46,526 nt of DNA from contig JAFGJE010000223.1 in assembly GCA_016929245.1 (NCBI GenBank), positions 1 through 46,526 on the forward strand. The letters run 5' to 3'. The translations under genes were made by a program, and so were the position numbers. The notes beneath the pieces were generated by a model. It was not told where the DNA came from and did no database searches. It saw only the letters and a list, made by a program, of their open reading frames with translations. Below, in pieces: positions 25,276 to 33,788 of the stretch (position 1 is its first letter; each line of letters opens with the position of its first letter). The DNA comes from Phycisphaerae bacterium. GTDB lineage: Bacteria; Planctomycetota; Phycisphaerae; SM23-33.

Positions 25276-25494
25276 TTATGCCGTCAAACGCTCGATTTCC
25301 GCGGGAATTTTACTCAGACGGATTTCCTTGAGATCCACTTTTTGACTCGCGTTGTCGATATCGATACCGACGATATTCCCTTCGGCGTCGAAATCAAGAA
25401 CGATTCCTTCGGAAATTTCCTTACTCTCCGCGCCGGGTTTGGCGGAAAGATCGATATAGAGGGAATCCGTATCTTTGTAATAGTTGAGTTTCAT
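25276..25494 (-). CDS. DUF2283 small protein
   Basis: A 72-residue protein, complete in length for DUF2283. It starts MKLNYYKDTDSLYIDLSAK and has the family core GIVLDFDAEGNIVGIDIDNAS. The function of the family is unknown. Members often occur near toxin-antitoxin genes, and here one lies 73 bases downstream of such a pair on the same strand, so it may be part of the same transcript. Confidence 0.85.
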   Translation of the reverse strand: MKLNYYKDTDSLYIDLSAKPGAESKEISEGIVLDFDAEGNIVGIDIDNASQKVDLKEIRLSKIPAEIERLTA

Positions 25495-25567
25495 TCTTTG
25501 ACAATCATACGCTACGTTTCCTCAGGAGGGAACTCCTATCTTTTCTCTTTGAGAAGAAGGAGGAGAA

Positions 25568-25828
25568 TCACGCCGCCGCTTCGTCGTGGATGTCCCAGCC
25601 GGGGAAGACCAGGACGGCCGGGTGACAGTGAAGGGCGCGGGCCAGCATTTTGGCGCGTTCGACGCCCAGTTTCACGCGGTCGTTTTCAATCGCGGAAATG
25701 GTGGACTGCGGAATTCCGCTCAATTCCGCCAGTTGTGTCTGGCTGAGCTCCTGCAATTCCCGAAGGATACGAACGGACTCGCCCACGGAGACGTCAATCC
25801 TTTTCTTCGCTTTTCGGAACGATTTCAT
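25568..25828 (-). CDS. Xre-family antitoxin, HTH DNA-binding protein
   Basis: An 86-residue protein with a Cro/C1-type helix-turn-helix: VRILRELQELSQTQLAELSG then IPQSTISAIENDRVKLG. It probably neutralises the adjacent RelE-like toxin and represses the operon. ATG 25828 begins one base after the toxin's TAA, and AGGAAA within the last toxin codons is its ribosome-binding site. An in-frame ATG at 25849 would overlap the toxin gene but lacks such a site. Toxin-first order matches HigBA-type systems. Confidence 0.85.
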   Translation of the reverse strand: MKSFRKAKKRIDVSVGESVRILRELQELSQTQLAELSGIPQSTISAIENDRVKLGVERAKMLARALHCHPAVLVFPGWDIHDEAAA

Positions 25829-25829
25829 G

Positions 25830-26111
25830 TTATCTTTTCCTGTAGTCATGTGGATTCACGTCCAATACCTGTACGTACAATTTCTTATTTTCAATTCGAT
25901 ATAAAACTCGGTATTGCAATCCAAGTCTGGATGATCTGTATCCTTTCCATTTGCCTTTCAGGGATTCGTCGTGAAATCCCTTAATTGAACGAAGTCCCTG
26001 AGGGCCTGAAATTCGGACGATATCTTTCCACTTTTCATAGCGTTTGAGTATTTCTTTAGGGATGGAGGACAGTTTTTTCGCCAGGGAAGTATGTTCATAA
26101 ATTTCCCACAT
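25830..26111 (-). CDS. RelE/HigB-like toxin
   Basis: A 93-residue protein of the RelE/ParE superfamily. The basic helix region (LAKKLSSIPKEILKRYEKWK), the central IKGFHDESLKGKWKGYRSSR and the sheet YRVLYRIENKKLYVQVLDV ending NPHDYRKR match translation-dependent mRNA-interferase toxins. It is directly upstream of its likely antitoxin with one base between the genes. Its codon use and the AT-rich promoter contrast with the GC-rich neighbours, in keeping with horizontal transfer. Confidence 0.88.
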   Translation of the reverse strand: MWEIYEHTSLAKKLSSIPKEILKRYEKWKDIVRISGPQGLRSIKGFHDESLKGKWKGYRSSRLGLQYRVLYRIENKKLYVQVLDVNPHDYRKR

Positions 26112-26122
26112 ACCAAATATAT

Positions 26123-26151
26123 ACTATACTATAAATAATATGTCCATTCAA
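26123..26151 (-). promoter_or_regulatory. promoter of the toxin-antitoxin pair
   Basis: On the minus strand TTGAAT (26151-26146) lies 17 bases before TATAGT (26128-26123). The -10 is embedded in tandem TATAGTATAG repeats, a likely antitoxin operator. Transcription would begin only about five bases before the toxin ATG at 26111, so the message is nearly leaderless. Confidence 0.55.
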
Positions 26152-26224
26152 AAAAATAATTATTTTTCTCTTTTTTGTCGGGTTCCGTTCCTCGATAAAG
26201 ATCACCTGGAATAGGGGGAATCAC

Positions 26225-28342
26225 TCACCGCCTCCGCGAATCCAGGACGTTGTAATCCCTCTGGACGGCCTGGAGGTATCCGGCGGCTTGGTCGCGGATT
26301 TCCTTTCGCGGGTCCAGGAGGAGGCATTGCCGGAAACATTCCCCGGCCTCCAGGAGATCCTTCATCACGAGCCGCAGCGACTCCCGGTTCATTCCCGCCA
26401 GTCGCGTCTCCTGGCTGCGCAGGGCGTGACAGGCGCCGAGTTCCAGCCAGGCTTCGGAATAGCGGGGGGATTCCAGCACGGCGTTGCGGAGCAGTTCGAT
26501 CGCATGGGAGAACCATCCCAGGCGCTGAAGCGTCACACCGGCGACATGCAACGCGGACGGCGCTTCGGGATCCTGCCGGCGAAGCTGTTCCGCGAAGGCC
26601 GAGAGATGGAACGTCTCGCGGGTGATCGCGTATTTCTTCACCAGCGAGGAATTGATCCCCTCGGCGCGAAGCCAGACCGTGTGCATCGCGTCGAGATACA
26701 CCAGCGCCCAGTCGCGATCACCCGTCAGTTCCACCACCAGCGGCGTCGTGACGGCGCCGACCCGCAGGACCACGATCTCCAGGCCGTACTGCTCCACCAG
26801 CGTGGTGAACGATTTCATCCCGCGGGAAACGTCCAGCATCTCCCGCATGATCTCCGGCGGATACGCCCAGGTGTTGGTGAGGATCGGCACCTTCGGGTGC
26901 GACGATTTCGCGGGGTTGTTCGGGTCCGGGAAGCGGGTGAAAAAGTACACGTTGCTGGAGGAGTCGTGGTCCGTCCAGAGGCGTCCCTCCGGCTGGGTCT
27001 GGTTTAACCAACGCGCGGCGCCCACGGGCGTGTTGATGAGGGAAATTCCAAACCCGAACCGATCCGGGCGACGCTGTTCGAAATAAAACCGGTTGGTCGT
27101 GATCGCGCCGATGAGTCCCGCGGCGATCACTCCGAGCGTCAGCACCGCGGCGAAGGACGAAACCGACTGGGCGCGGAGATAGTTCCATATTTTCACGTGT
27201 TTCAGCGATAAGACCATACATCCCAGCGCCGACGGCGCCAGCAGAATCGCGCCCGGCGCGATATTCCGACGCATGGACAGCGACATGACGGCCATTCCCG
27301 CCTGCAGAATCACCAATCCCCAGCGGCGCTTCAGCGTCCCGCACAGTAATCCCGGCAACACCAGCACCAGTAAGACAATATACGCTTTGGTCGCGACGAT
27401 GTCCGCGAAGGGGGATTCCAGAGGCCGAAAACATTCCCCGATAATGCTCCAGGGATGCCCGCCGATTCGCGGATCCGCGGTGCTGATCTGGTGCCGGCTG
27501 AAATACATCAGCGTCTGGATCGGCAGCGCCGCCAGCCGCCACGTCCAGGGATTGGCGAAACTCACGCCGGCCTGCAACATCAGCAACGCGAACAATCGTC
27601 CGCCCCGTCGGTGGTTCGCCGCGTCGCGCACGGGGAAAATGTGTCCGATCACCTCGCCGCCGGCGCCCGCCAGCGTCAGTCCCAGTCCGAGCATCCAATA
27701 GCTGTGCAGATTCACCAGCAGCCATTGCAATCCCGCCAGAACCGCCACCCGCCACCAGGGAAAAATCGCGTCGTTGCGCCAGACCGGCAGGAGCAGGGCG
27801 AACTGCACCGCCAGCACGAGATATCCCACCAGTTCCGGGCGGAGCATGAATCGTTCGTAGGCCGCCAGAGAAATCAGCAAAACTCCCAGCGCCGCCCACG
27901 CGGGCGATAAACCCAGCCGGAGCATGGAAACCGTCACCACCAGGAAGATCCCCAGCACCAATCCCGCCTGCAACACGCCCAGGGCGATCATTTCCCCCCG
28001 GGCGTGCACGAACGAGAAAAGAACCTGGCTGGCCCAGTTGGCGTTGGGGAAACGATACACGCCCTGTTCGTCGATCCACGCGCCGGGGGGCAGCTCGCTC
28101 GTTCGGGCGAGCGCCTCGGCGTCGAGGGTGTAGATTTCGGGACTGGAATCGACGATCCGCCCCGTCCGGAGAAATTCCTCCCCGTAGGCAAGGTGATATC
28201 CCAGATCCGGACTGCTGATCGTCCGGATTCCCAGCGACGCCCCGGCGCCCAGCGCCAGAATCAGCACCGCGACGGAAAGGCTTCGATAGACTGCCTGTCC
28301 GGTGGAGGCGGGGGATAAAGATTGCTCTGTCGAATCCGTCAT
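26225..28342 (-). CDS. large polytopic membrane protein with C-terminal TPR-like tail
   Basis: A 705-residue protein. About ten hydrophobic helices lie between residues 18 and 425, for example SLSVAVLILALGAGASLGI, LGVLQAGLVLGIFLVVTV and FAAVLTLGVIAAGLIGAI. The first loop contains ISSPDLGYHLAYGEEFLRTG, a loop of the kind found in GT-C-fold glycosyltransferases, with acid residues after the first helix. The soluble part (from about 440) ends with helical repeats resembling TPRs (HVAGVTLQRLGWFSHAIELL, then YSEAWLELGACHAL). A role in glycan or envelope assembly is possible but only inferred. It is a single gene, divergent from the small gene at 28450. Confidence 0.7.
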   Translation of the reverse strand: MTDSTEQSLSPASTGQAVYRSLSVAVLILALGAGASLGIRTISSPDLGYHLAYGEEFLRTGRIVDSSPEIYTLDAEALARTSELPPGAWIDEQGVYRFPNANWASQVLFSFVHARGEMIALGVLQAGLVLGIFLVVTVSMLRLGLSPAWAALGVLLISLAAYERFMLRPELVGYLVLAVQFALLLPVWRNDAIFPWWRVAVLAGLQWLLVNLHSYWMLGLGLTLAGAGGEVIGHIFPVRDAANHRRGGRLFALLMLQAGVSFANPWTWRLAALPIQTLMYFSRHQISTADPRIGGHPWSIIGECFRPLESPFADIVATKAYIVLLVLVLPGLLCGTLKRRWGLVILQAGMAVMSLSMRRNIAPGAILLAPSALGCMVLSLKHVKIWNYLRAQSVSSFAAVLTLGVIAAGLIGAITTNRFYFEQRRPDRFGFGISLINTPVGAARWLNQTQPEGRLWTDHDSSSNVYFFTRFPDPNNPAKSSHPKVPILTNTWAYPPEIMREMLDVSRGMKSFTTLVEQYGLEIVVLRVGAVTTPLVVELTGDRDWALVYLDAMHTVWLRAEGINSSLVKKYAITRETFHLSAFAEQLRRQDPEAPSALHVAGVTLQRLGWFSHAIELLRNAVLESPRYSEAWLELGACHALRSQETRLAGMNRESLRLVMKDLLEAGECFRQCLLLDPRKEIRDQAAGYLQAVQRDYNVLDSRRR

Positions 28343-28449
28343 GGCCGGTGGATTGTACCGTGACGGGTCGCAAAAGTCATCGCGCGAATCAGGCGGGGAA
28401 TTTGCCCGTCCGCCAATCGCGTCGTAGATTTCCTTATGGAGGATCGTTC

Positions 28450-28683
28450 ATGCTGAAAAGGGAATGTGCGCCCGCCTTGTGGAAAACGAAAGACAAGGCG
28501 GCGGGATTGTATCTCCTGGTGGAACTCGCCTCCCGTTTCGAACCGGAGGAAGTCTTCCAGTGTCTCGTGTTGATGACGGAGCGGTTTTCGGGACGGCTGG
28601 ATCTCAAGGCGGCTTCCGCCCTCGAACCCAAGTGTCCCGCCCTGGCGGAGGGAATCCGCCAAAGTCTCGAACAGCATACGTAA
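28450..28683 (+). CDS. small helical protein of unknown function
   Basis: A 77-residue product. ATG 28450 was chosen because GGAGGA lies 8 bases upstream; longer readings from 28348 lack such a site. The sequence is amphipathic and helix-like (KDKAAGLYLLVELASRFEP, EEVFQCLVLMTERF) with two Cys. I recognise no family. It precedes the Ser/Thr kinase gene by 220 bases on the same strand. That gap contains no further gene that I can support. Confidence 0.65.
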   Translation: MLKRECAPALWKTKDKAAGLYLLVELASRFEPEEVFQCLVLMTERFSGRLDLKAASALEPKCPALAEGIRQSLEQHT

Positions 28684-28903
28684 ACGACGAGGCGAACCGC
28701 TTTGATTGATCTCGCGGGGAAGGTATAGCAACGGTTTTCTTTATTGCATCCTTGTGTCGATCTCCGCGAAAATTCCCTTTCCTCCCGCCCGGGAAAAGGT
28801 AAAATACTCTCAATGATTCCTAGATTCATATTCTCCCGTATCGGGACGCACTTATTCTTTTCATATTGGTTATACAACGCATTTTTGCTAGTCGGGAGTT
28901 GTC

Positions 28904-29833
28904 GTGAATCTGAATATCGAAAAGGGCCGGAAATTCCGGGTCGCGGGATATGAGTTGATCCAACGGCTGGGAACGGGCGCCCGTAGCGCCATTTGGGAGG
29001 CCCGGGAAAAAGAGACCGGGCGTATTGTAGCCCTGAAACGCACGTTCAAGCAGCACGGGGACGACGACCGTTATTTTGAGCAGGCGATGAACGAATACGA
29101 GATCGGTTCGCGCCTGCAGCATCCGTCGATCCGGAAGGTATTTTCTCTGCAGAAGGTCCGCTCGCTGTTTTCCGTGAGGGAACTGCACACCTTTCTGGAG
29201 CTCTGCCGCGGGAATTCCCTGGAGAAGCAGCGCCCGGAAACCTTCCTGGAGGCGTGTAGCATTTTCGTCAATATCGCCGGCGCGATGCACGAAATGAACA
29301 ACCGCGGATACGTCCACGCCGACATGAAGCCGGAAAACATCGTCGTGGACGAAAAGGGACATCCCAAGATCATCGACCTGGGACTGAGCTGCCGGATGGG
29401 CGTCGCCAAGGCGCGCATCCAGGGCACGCCGGATTACATGGCCCCGGAGCAGTTGATCAAATGGCCTCTCGACGCGCGCACGGACGTGTATAACTTCGGC
29501 GCGACGATGTACTGGACCTTCACCGGCGAAGCGCCACCGACGGTGATCCCGCACCAGGAGCACTCGATCAGCAAAGGGCAGAAGGTCGCCGTTCCGGCCC
29601 AGGTGCTCAACCCGCGCATTCCGGAGCAGCTCAGCCGCATGATCACCGACTGCATCCAGATCGAACCGTCCGCCCGCCTGGGCGGAATGGACGCGATTCT
29701 CAACCGCCTGCACGTCGTGATGCGGGAACTGGAAAGGAACCCCGACAAGGCCGAGGAACGAATCCTCGATCCCGATACGGAGACGGATTCCGATCCCGGA
29801 ATTCACATCGAGCTGGCGGAACATGAGGATTGA
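28904..29833 (+). CDS. Hanks-type serine/threonine protein kinase
   Basis: A 309-residue soluble kinase with no membrane anchor or extracellular domain. It uses GTG 28904 with GGGAG upstream. The kinase motifs are present: LGTGARS glycine loop (about 23-28), VALKRT with K45, the alphaC Glu in NEYEIGSRL, HADMKPEN with catalytic D140 (HAD instead of HRD), DLGLS with D158 (DLG instead of DFG), and MAPEQ. The tail (from about 285) is short and acidic (DPDTETDSDPG). Catalysis should be intact. It lies four bases before a PPP-like phosphatase gene and is probably co-translated with it. Confidence 0.93.
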   Translation: MNLNIEKGRKFRVAGYELIQRLGTGARSAIWEAREKETGRIVALKRTFKQHGDDDRYFEQAMNEYEIGSRLQHPSIRKVFSLQKVRSLFSVRELHTFLELCRGNSLEKQRPETFLEACSIFVNIAGAMHEMNNRGYVHADMKPENIVVDEKGHPKIIDLGLSCRMGVAKARIQGTPDYMAPEQLIKWPLDARTDVYNFGATMYWTFTGEAPPTVIPHQEHSISKGQKVAVPAQVLNPRIPEQLSRMITDCIQIEPSARLGGMDAILNRLHVVMRELERNPDKAEERILDPDTETDSDPGIHIELAEHED

Positions 29834-29837
29834 ACCC

Positions 29838-30677
29838 ATGTCCAACACCGCCGATATCTTTCGACAAGCCGCGGAACTGATCGAAAACGATCCCGTCCGG
29901 AAGGGCGCCTGTCTGCACCTCGGTTCGCCCGGACGGGTGGTGGTCGCCGGGGACATCCACGGCCATCGCGGGAATCTTCAGCGAATCCTCAACTATGTCC
30001 GGTCCGAGGAAACCGAACCGCCGACGCTGATTCTCCAGGAACTGATTCACGGGCCGATCGACGGGCGGGGAATCGACCGGAGCGTTGAAGTGATGTTCCT
30101 GGGCGCTCAGGCGAAGGTCGAGAATCCCGAAAAGGTGCATTATCTGTTGGGCAACCACGCGCTGGCGCAGATCACCGGCAGCGAGATCACGAAGCACGGC
30201 CACGGGGTTTGCAAGGCGTTCATGGACGGGATTCGGGAGGTGTTCGGCGACGAGGCGTTGGACGTGTACCCAGCCGTCATGCGGTTCAGCCGCTCGCTAC
30301 CGTTGGCGGCCCGCTTCGACAACGGCGTGTTCGTGTCTCATTCGCTTCCCTCGCCGAACCGGATGAGCCTTGCCGATCCGGGGATTCTGGATCGGGCGTA
30401 TGAAGAGGACGATTACCGTCGCGGCGGACCGGCGTATGAGTGGACCTGGGGACGGGACCAGACGCCCGAGCAACTCGACATGCTGGCTGAGCGACTGGGG
30501 GTGGAATTTTTCCTGCTGGGGCATCGGCACGTGCGGGACGGTTCCCTGGAAATTCCGAACCGGGCGCTGGCGATCAATTCGGACGGACCCGGCGGGATGA
30601 TCTTTGAATTTCACACCGACGAAACCATCACCCTTCCCGACGCGCCGCGGCGCCTGCGAAGCGTGGCGACGCTGTAG
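29838..30677 (+). CDS. PPP-family-like metallophosphoesterase
   Basis: A 279-residue phosphatase of the PPP/calcineurin fold. The motifs GDIHG (38-42), LLGNHA (N106, H107), VSHSLP (H168) and LLGHRHVRDG (H229, H231) supply most metal ligands. The middle motif normally reading GDxVDRG is replaced by LQELIHGPIDGRG, so the bridging Asp is absent or shifted. ATG 29838 has GAGG upstream; ATG 29823 overlaps the kinase gene. Directly behind the kinase, it may remove phosphates placed by that kinase. Hydrolysis of a nucleotide substrate cannot be excluded. Confidence 0.85.
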   Translation: MSNTADIFRQAAELIENDPVRKGACLHLGSPGRVVVAGDIHGHRGNLQRILNYVRSEETEPPTLILQELIHGPIDGRGIDRSVEVMFLGAQAKVENPEKVHYLLGNHALAQITGSEITKHGHGVCKAFMDGIREVFGDEALDVYPAVMRFSRSLPLAARFDNGVFVSHSLPSPNRMSLADPGILDRAYEEDDYRRGGPAYEWTWGRDQTPEQLDMLAERLGVEFFLLGHRHVRDGSLEIPNRALAINSDGPGGMIFEFHTDETITLPDAPRRLRSVATL

Positions 30678-30706
30678 TTTTTTGTGTTAGAAAAAAACCA
30701 CCTACG

Positions 30707-30812
30707 GTCATCCTGAGCGAAGCGAGTCTTCGAGCGCAGTCGAAGGACCTCACGCTCAGCTACCCGTAAGGTCCTTCGACTGCGCTCGAAGACTCGCTTC
30801 GCTCAGGATGAC
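30707..30812. repeat. TCATCCTGAGCG long palindrome, copy after the phosphatase gene
   Basis: Arms begin GTCATCCTGAGCGAAGCGAG and extend about 42 bases (to GAAGGACCT) before an almost exact complement. The central loop is inverted relative to the copies at 19332 and 37034. It separates the convergent phosphatase and pcm genes. Confidence 0.88.
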
Positions 30813-30842
30813 AGATATTGATTTTTTCAAGATTGGATGAAT

Positions 30843-31496
30843 TCATCTCCATCCCTGTTCCCCCAGGAGGGGCACGAAGCGAACTCCGCAGAGTTCGGTT
30901 CGTCGAATCTCCGTGCCGTGTTTTTCCACCCGCCGCAGCGTCTGCACGTCGCGCGGGCCGGCGGGGGTGACGATCACGCCTCCGTCGGTGAGCTGCTCGA
31001 TCCAGGCCGGCGGTACGTCCGGCGCCGCGGCGCCGCAGATGATCCGATCGTAGGGCGCGTGGTCCGGCCAACCGAGTGAACCGTCGCCCACGTGGATCGT
31101 GACGTTGGTGAGATTCAGTTTCGCCAGCGTTTTTACCGCGCGGTCGGCTAGCGTTTCGATCCGTTCGACACCGTGCACCTCCGCCGCCAGGTGCGAAAGC
31201 AACGCCGTCTGGTATCCGCTTCCCGCGCCGACGTCCAGGACGCGATGCTCCGGATGTACGTCAAGCTCCTGGAGCATCAGCGCGACGATATACGGCTGGG
31301 AGATCGTCTGGCCGTTTCCGATGGGCAGGGGGGAATCGACATACGCGTCGGACTTGTAGGCGTCGTCCACGAACCATTCCCGCGGCACGAGGCGGAAGGC
31401 TTCGCAAACGCGGGGGTCGCGGATCCCCCGGGCCCGCAGGTGACGCTCGATCATGTTCCGCCGCGCCGCGACGAATTTTTGTTCTTCGCTCGCCAT
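30843..31496 (-). CDS. pcm: protein-L-isoaspartate O-methyltransferase
   Basis: A 217-residue SAM-dependent repair enzyme that methylates isoaspartyl residues in aged proteins. The family features are clear: MIERHLRARGIRDPRV, VPREWFV, the substrate loop LPIGNGQTISQPYIVA, the SAM-binding motif VLDVGAGSGYQTALL, and GDGSLGWPDHAPYDRII. The end (FVPLLGEQGW) is also typical. The gene is divergent from the SAM hydrolase-bioA-bioD cluster, with about 100 bases between starts. Confidence 0.95.
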   Translation of the reverse strand: MASEEQKFVAARRNMIERHLRARGIRDPRVCEAFRLVPREWFVDDAYKSDAYVDSPLPIGNGQTISQPYIVALMLQELDVHPEHRVLDVGAGSGYQTALLSHLAAEVHGVERIETLADRAVKTLAKLNLTNVTIHVGDGSLGWPDHAPYDRIICGAAAPDVPPAWIEQLTDGGVIVTPAGPRDVQTLRRVEKHGTEIRRTELCGVRFVPLLGEQGWR

Positions 31497-31595
31497 GGGT
31501 TTTCCATTATAAATAGTAGCCCGACAGGGACGCGGCGGGAAGGTTCATTTGAACCCCCCGGCGCGCGAAATACTTTTTCCATGGGAGAGCAACAC

Positions 31596-32414
31596 GTGGC
31601 CAATCGTCCCCTGGTGACGTTAACGACCGATTTCGGACTGGCGGATCCGTATGCCGCGGCGATGAAGGGCGTGATCCTGCGCCATTGTCCCGACGCGGAG
31701 ATTGTGGACATCAGCCACCAGGTGCCGTCGCACCAGGTTCTGTCCGGGGCGTATATCCTCGCCAACGCCGCGCCGTTTTTCCCGCCCAATACCGTGCACG
31801 TGGTCGTGGTCGATCCGGGCGTCGGAACCGACCGCGCCATCCTCGTGGGGCAGTTCGGCGATCAGTTGTACGTCTTCCCGGACAACGGGATCATCACCTT
31901 CGTCAAGGAAGCGTATCCGCTCCGGAACCTGGTGGAAGTGCGGGAACTGGGGTTGCTGGGCGTGGAGGAAGTCGCTTCCACGTTCCACGGGCGGGATATT
32001 TTCGCCCCGCTGGTGGGGTATATCTTCAGCGGTAAGCCGATCTCGCGTCTGGGAATGATGCCCGACAGCTACACGCTGCTGGACCTGCCCGAACCGCGGG
32101 GGCAGGAGGGGGAAATCAACGGACAGGTGATTCACGTGGATCATTTCGGGAATCTCATCACCAACATCACGCGAAAGCACATGCTGCAGCGCTGGGAGAA
32201 TCTCACCCAGGCCGGCCTGGAGGTGTATTGTCAGGGCCGGCACGTCGGTCCGCTGCAATCGACCTACGGGCAGGTGGAGCCCGGCCGTCCTTTGGCGCTG
32301 ATGAACTCGATGGGGATGCTGGAGTTGGCGGTTAACCTGGGACGTTTCCGCGATTCGTTCGACGCCGGATTCGGCGCGGACGTGTCGGTTCGCTTATCCG
32401 GCGAGGGACAGTAG
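31596..32414 (+). CDS. SAM hydrolase / SAM hydroxide adenosyltransferase family protein (DUF62)
   Basis: A 272-residue member of the family that includes fluorinase, chlorinase and SAM hydrolase. The landmarks are LTTDFGLADPY (Asp that binds the ribose), VVVDPGVGTDR, FPDNGIITF, STFHGRDIFAP and VDHFGNLITN. The halogenase-specific features cannot be confirmed; most family members split SAM to adenosine and methionine. GTG 31596 is preferred because GGGAG lies 8 bases upstream; ATG 31581 would add five residues. It lies nine bases before bioA, whose product uses SAM as amino donor. Confidence 0.88.
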   Translation: MANRPLVTLTTDFGLADPYAAAMKGVILRHCPDAEIVDISHQVPSHQVLSGAYILANAAPFFPPNTVHVVVVDPGVGTDRAILVGQFGDQLYVFPDNGIITFVKEAYPLRNLVEVRELGLLGVEEVASTFHGRDIFAPLVGYIFSGKPISRLGMMPDSYTLLDLPEPRGQEGEINGQVIHVDHFGNLITNITRKHMLQRWENLTQAGLEVYCQGRHVGPLQSTYGQVEPGRPLALMNSMGMLELAVNLGRFRDSFDAGFGADVSVRLSGEGQ

Positions 32415-32423
32415 GACGGTCCG

Positions 32424-33788
32424 ATGCCCACCCAGAACGCGAACATGACGCGGCGACTCATCGAGCGGGATAAACAATTCGTCTGGCATCCCTTCACGCC
32501 GATGACGCAGTGGCTTGAATCCGAAGACGAACCCGGGCGCGTGATCGTCGCCGGTGAGGGGTTCGAGCTGATCGACCATCAAGGCCGGCGCTTCATCGAC
32601 GGATTCGGCAGCTTGTGGTGCAACCTGCACGGCCACCGCGTTCCGGAAATCGACGCCGCGATTCGCGGCCAATTGGATCGCATCGCCCACAGCACGCTGC
32701 TGGGACACGCCTGTGAACCGAGCATCGCGCTGGCGGAGCGACTGGTGAAACTCACCCCGCCGGGTCTGGAGAAGGTGTTTTACAGCGACAGCGGCGCGAC
32801 GGCTGTCGAGGTGGCGCTGAAGATGGCGTACCAGTTTTATCGCAATCGGGGGCAGACCAAACGCAGGCGTTTTCTCGCGTTGGCGAACAGTTATCACGGC
32901 GACACCATCGGCTCGGTGTCCCTGGGCGGGATCGAAGCGTTTCATAAGATTTTTGCCCCGTTATTGTTCGAGGCGACGTTCGTGGATTCGCCGAACCCGT
33001 ATCATCACCCCGCGGGCGAACGGGCCGGGGAGGTTGTGCTGAAGCAGGTGGAGCGGGTTCTCGCCGAGGCGCCGGGGGAGTTCTGCGCGGTGATCGTCGA
33101 GCCGCTCGTGCAGGGGGCGGCCGGGATCCTGACGCACCCCGCCGGTTTCTTGAAGGGACTGCGCGAACTGACCCGCGAGCATGACGTATTGCTGATCGCG
33201 GATGAGGTGGCGACGGGATTTTGCGCGACCGGTACAATGTTCGCGTGCGAGCACGAGGGCGTTTCGCCGGACCTGATGTCCCTGGGCAAGCGTCTGACCG
33301 GCGGATACCTGCCCATCGCTGCGACGATGACCACGCGAGAAATTTTCGACGCGTTCCGCGGGGAGATTTCCGAAGGGAAAACGTTTTATCACGGCCATAC
33401 GTTTACCGGAAATGCCCTGGGCTGCGCCGCCGCCGTCGCGAGCGTCGACTTGATCGAATCGTCGGGCCTGCTCTCTGCCTTGCCGACAAAGGTTGACCTT
33501 GTATCCTCCCGGCTGCTGGAATTAAAAGGCCATTCTAACGTCGGCGACGTCCGTCAGTGCGGGTTGATGGTGGGGATTGAACTGGTTGCCGATCGCGACG
33601 GACCGAAGGCGTTCGATCCCGCCGAGCGCGTCGGGGCGAAGGTGTGTTTCGCCGCCCGATCGCGCGGCGCGATCCTCAGGCCGCTGGGCGACGTGGTCGT
33701 GCTCATGCCCGCCCCGGCGATGGACACCGATACCCTTAACCGATTGTTGACGATCACCATCGAGACGATCCATGACTACTTCGTTTGA
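32424..33788 (+). CDS. bioA: adenosylmethionine-8-amino-7-oxononanoate aminotransferase
   Basis: A 454-residue PLP-dependent class III aminotransferase that makes 7,8-diaminopelargonate in biotin synthesis, using SAM as amino donor. It opens with DKQFVWHPFTPMTQW, typical of BioA. SDSGATAVEVALKMA binds the cofactor phosphate, LIADEVATGFCATG contains the conserved Asp, and the PLP Lys is in LGKRLTGGYLP. YHGHTFTGNALGCAAA is also characteristic. It overlaps bioD by 17 bases, so the two are translationally coupled. Confidence 0.95.
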   Translation: MPTQNANMTRRLIERDKQFVWHPFTPMTQWLESEDEPGRVIVAGEGFELIDHQGRRFIDGFGSLWCNLHGHRVPEIDAAIRGQLDRIAHSTLLGHACEPSIALAERLVKLTPPGLEKVFYSDSGATAVEVALKMAYQFYRNRGQTKRRRFLALANSYHGDTIGSVSLGGIEAFHKIFAPLLFEATFVDSPNPYHHPAGERAGEVVLKQVERVLAEAPGEFCAVIVEPLVQGAAGILTHPAGFLKGLRELTREHDVLLIADEVATGFCATGTMFACEHEGVSPDLMSLGKRLTGGYLPIAATMTTREIFDAFRGEISEGKTFYHGHTFTGNALGCAAAVASVDLIESSGLLSALPTKVDLVSSRLLELKGHSNVGDVRQCGLMVGIELVADRDGPKAFDPAERVGAKVCFAARSRGAILRPLGDVVVLMPAPAMDTDTLNRLLTITIETIHDYFV

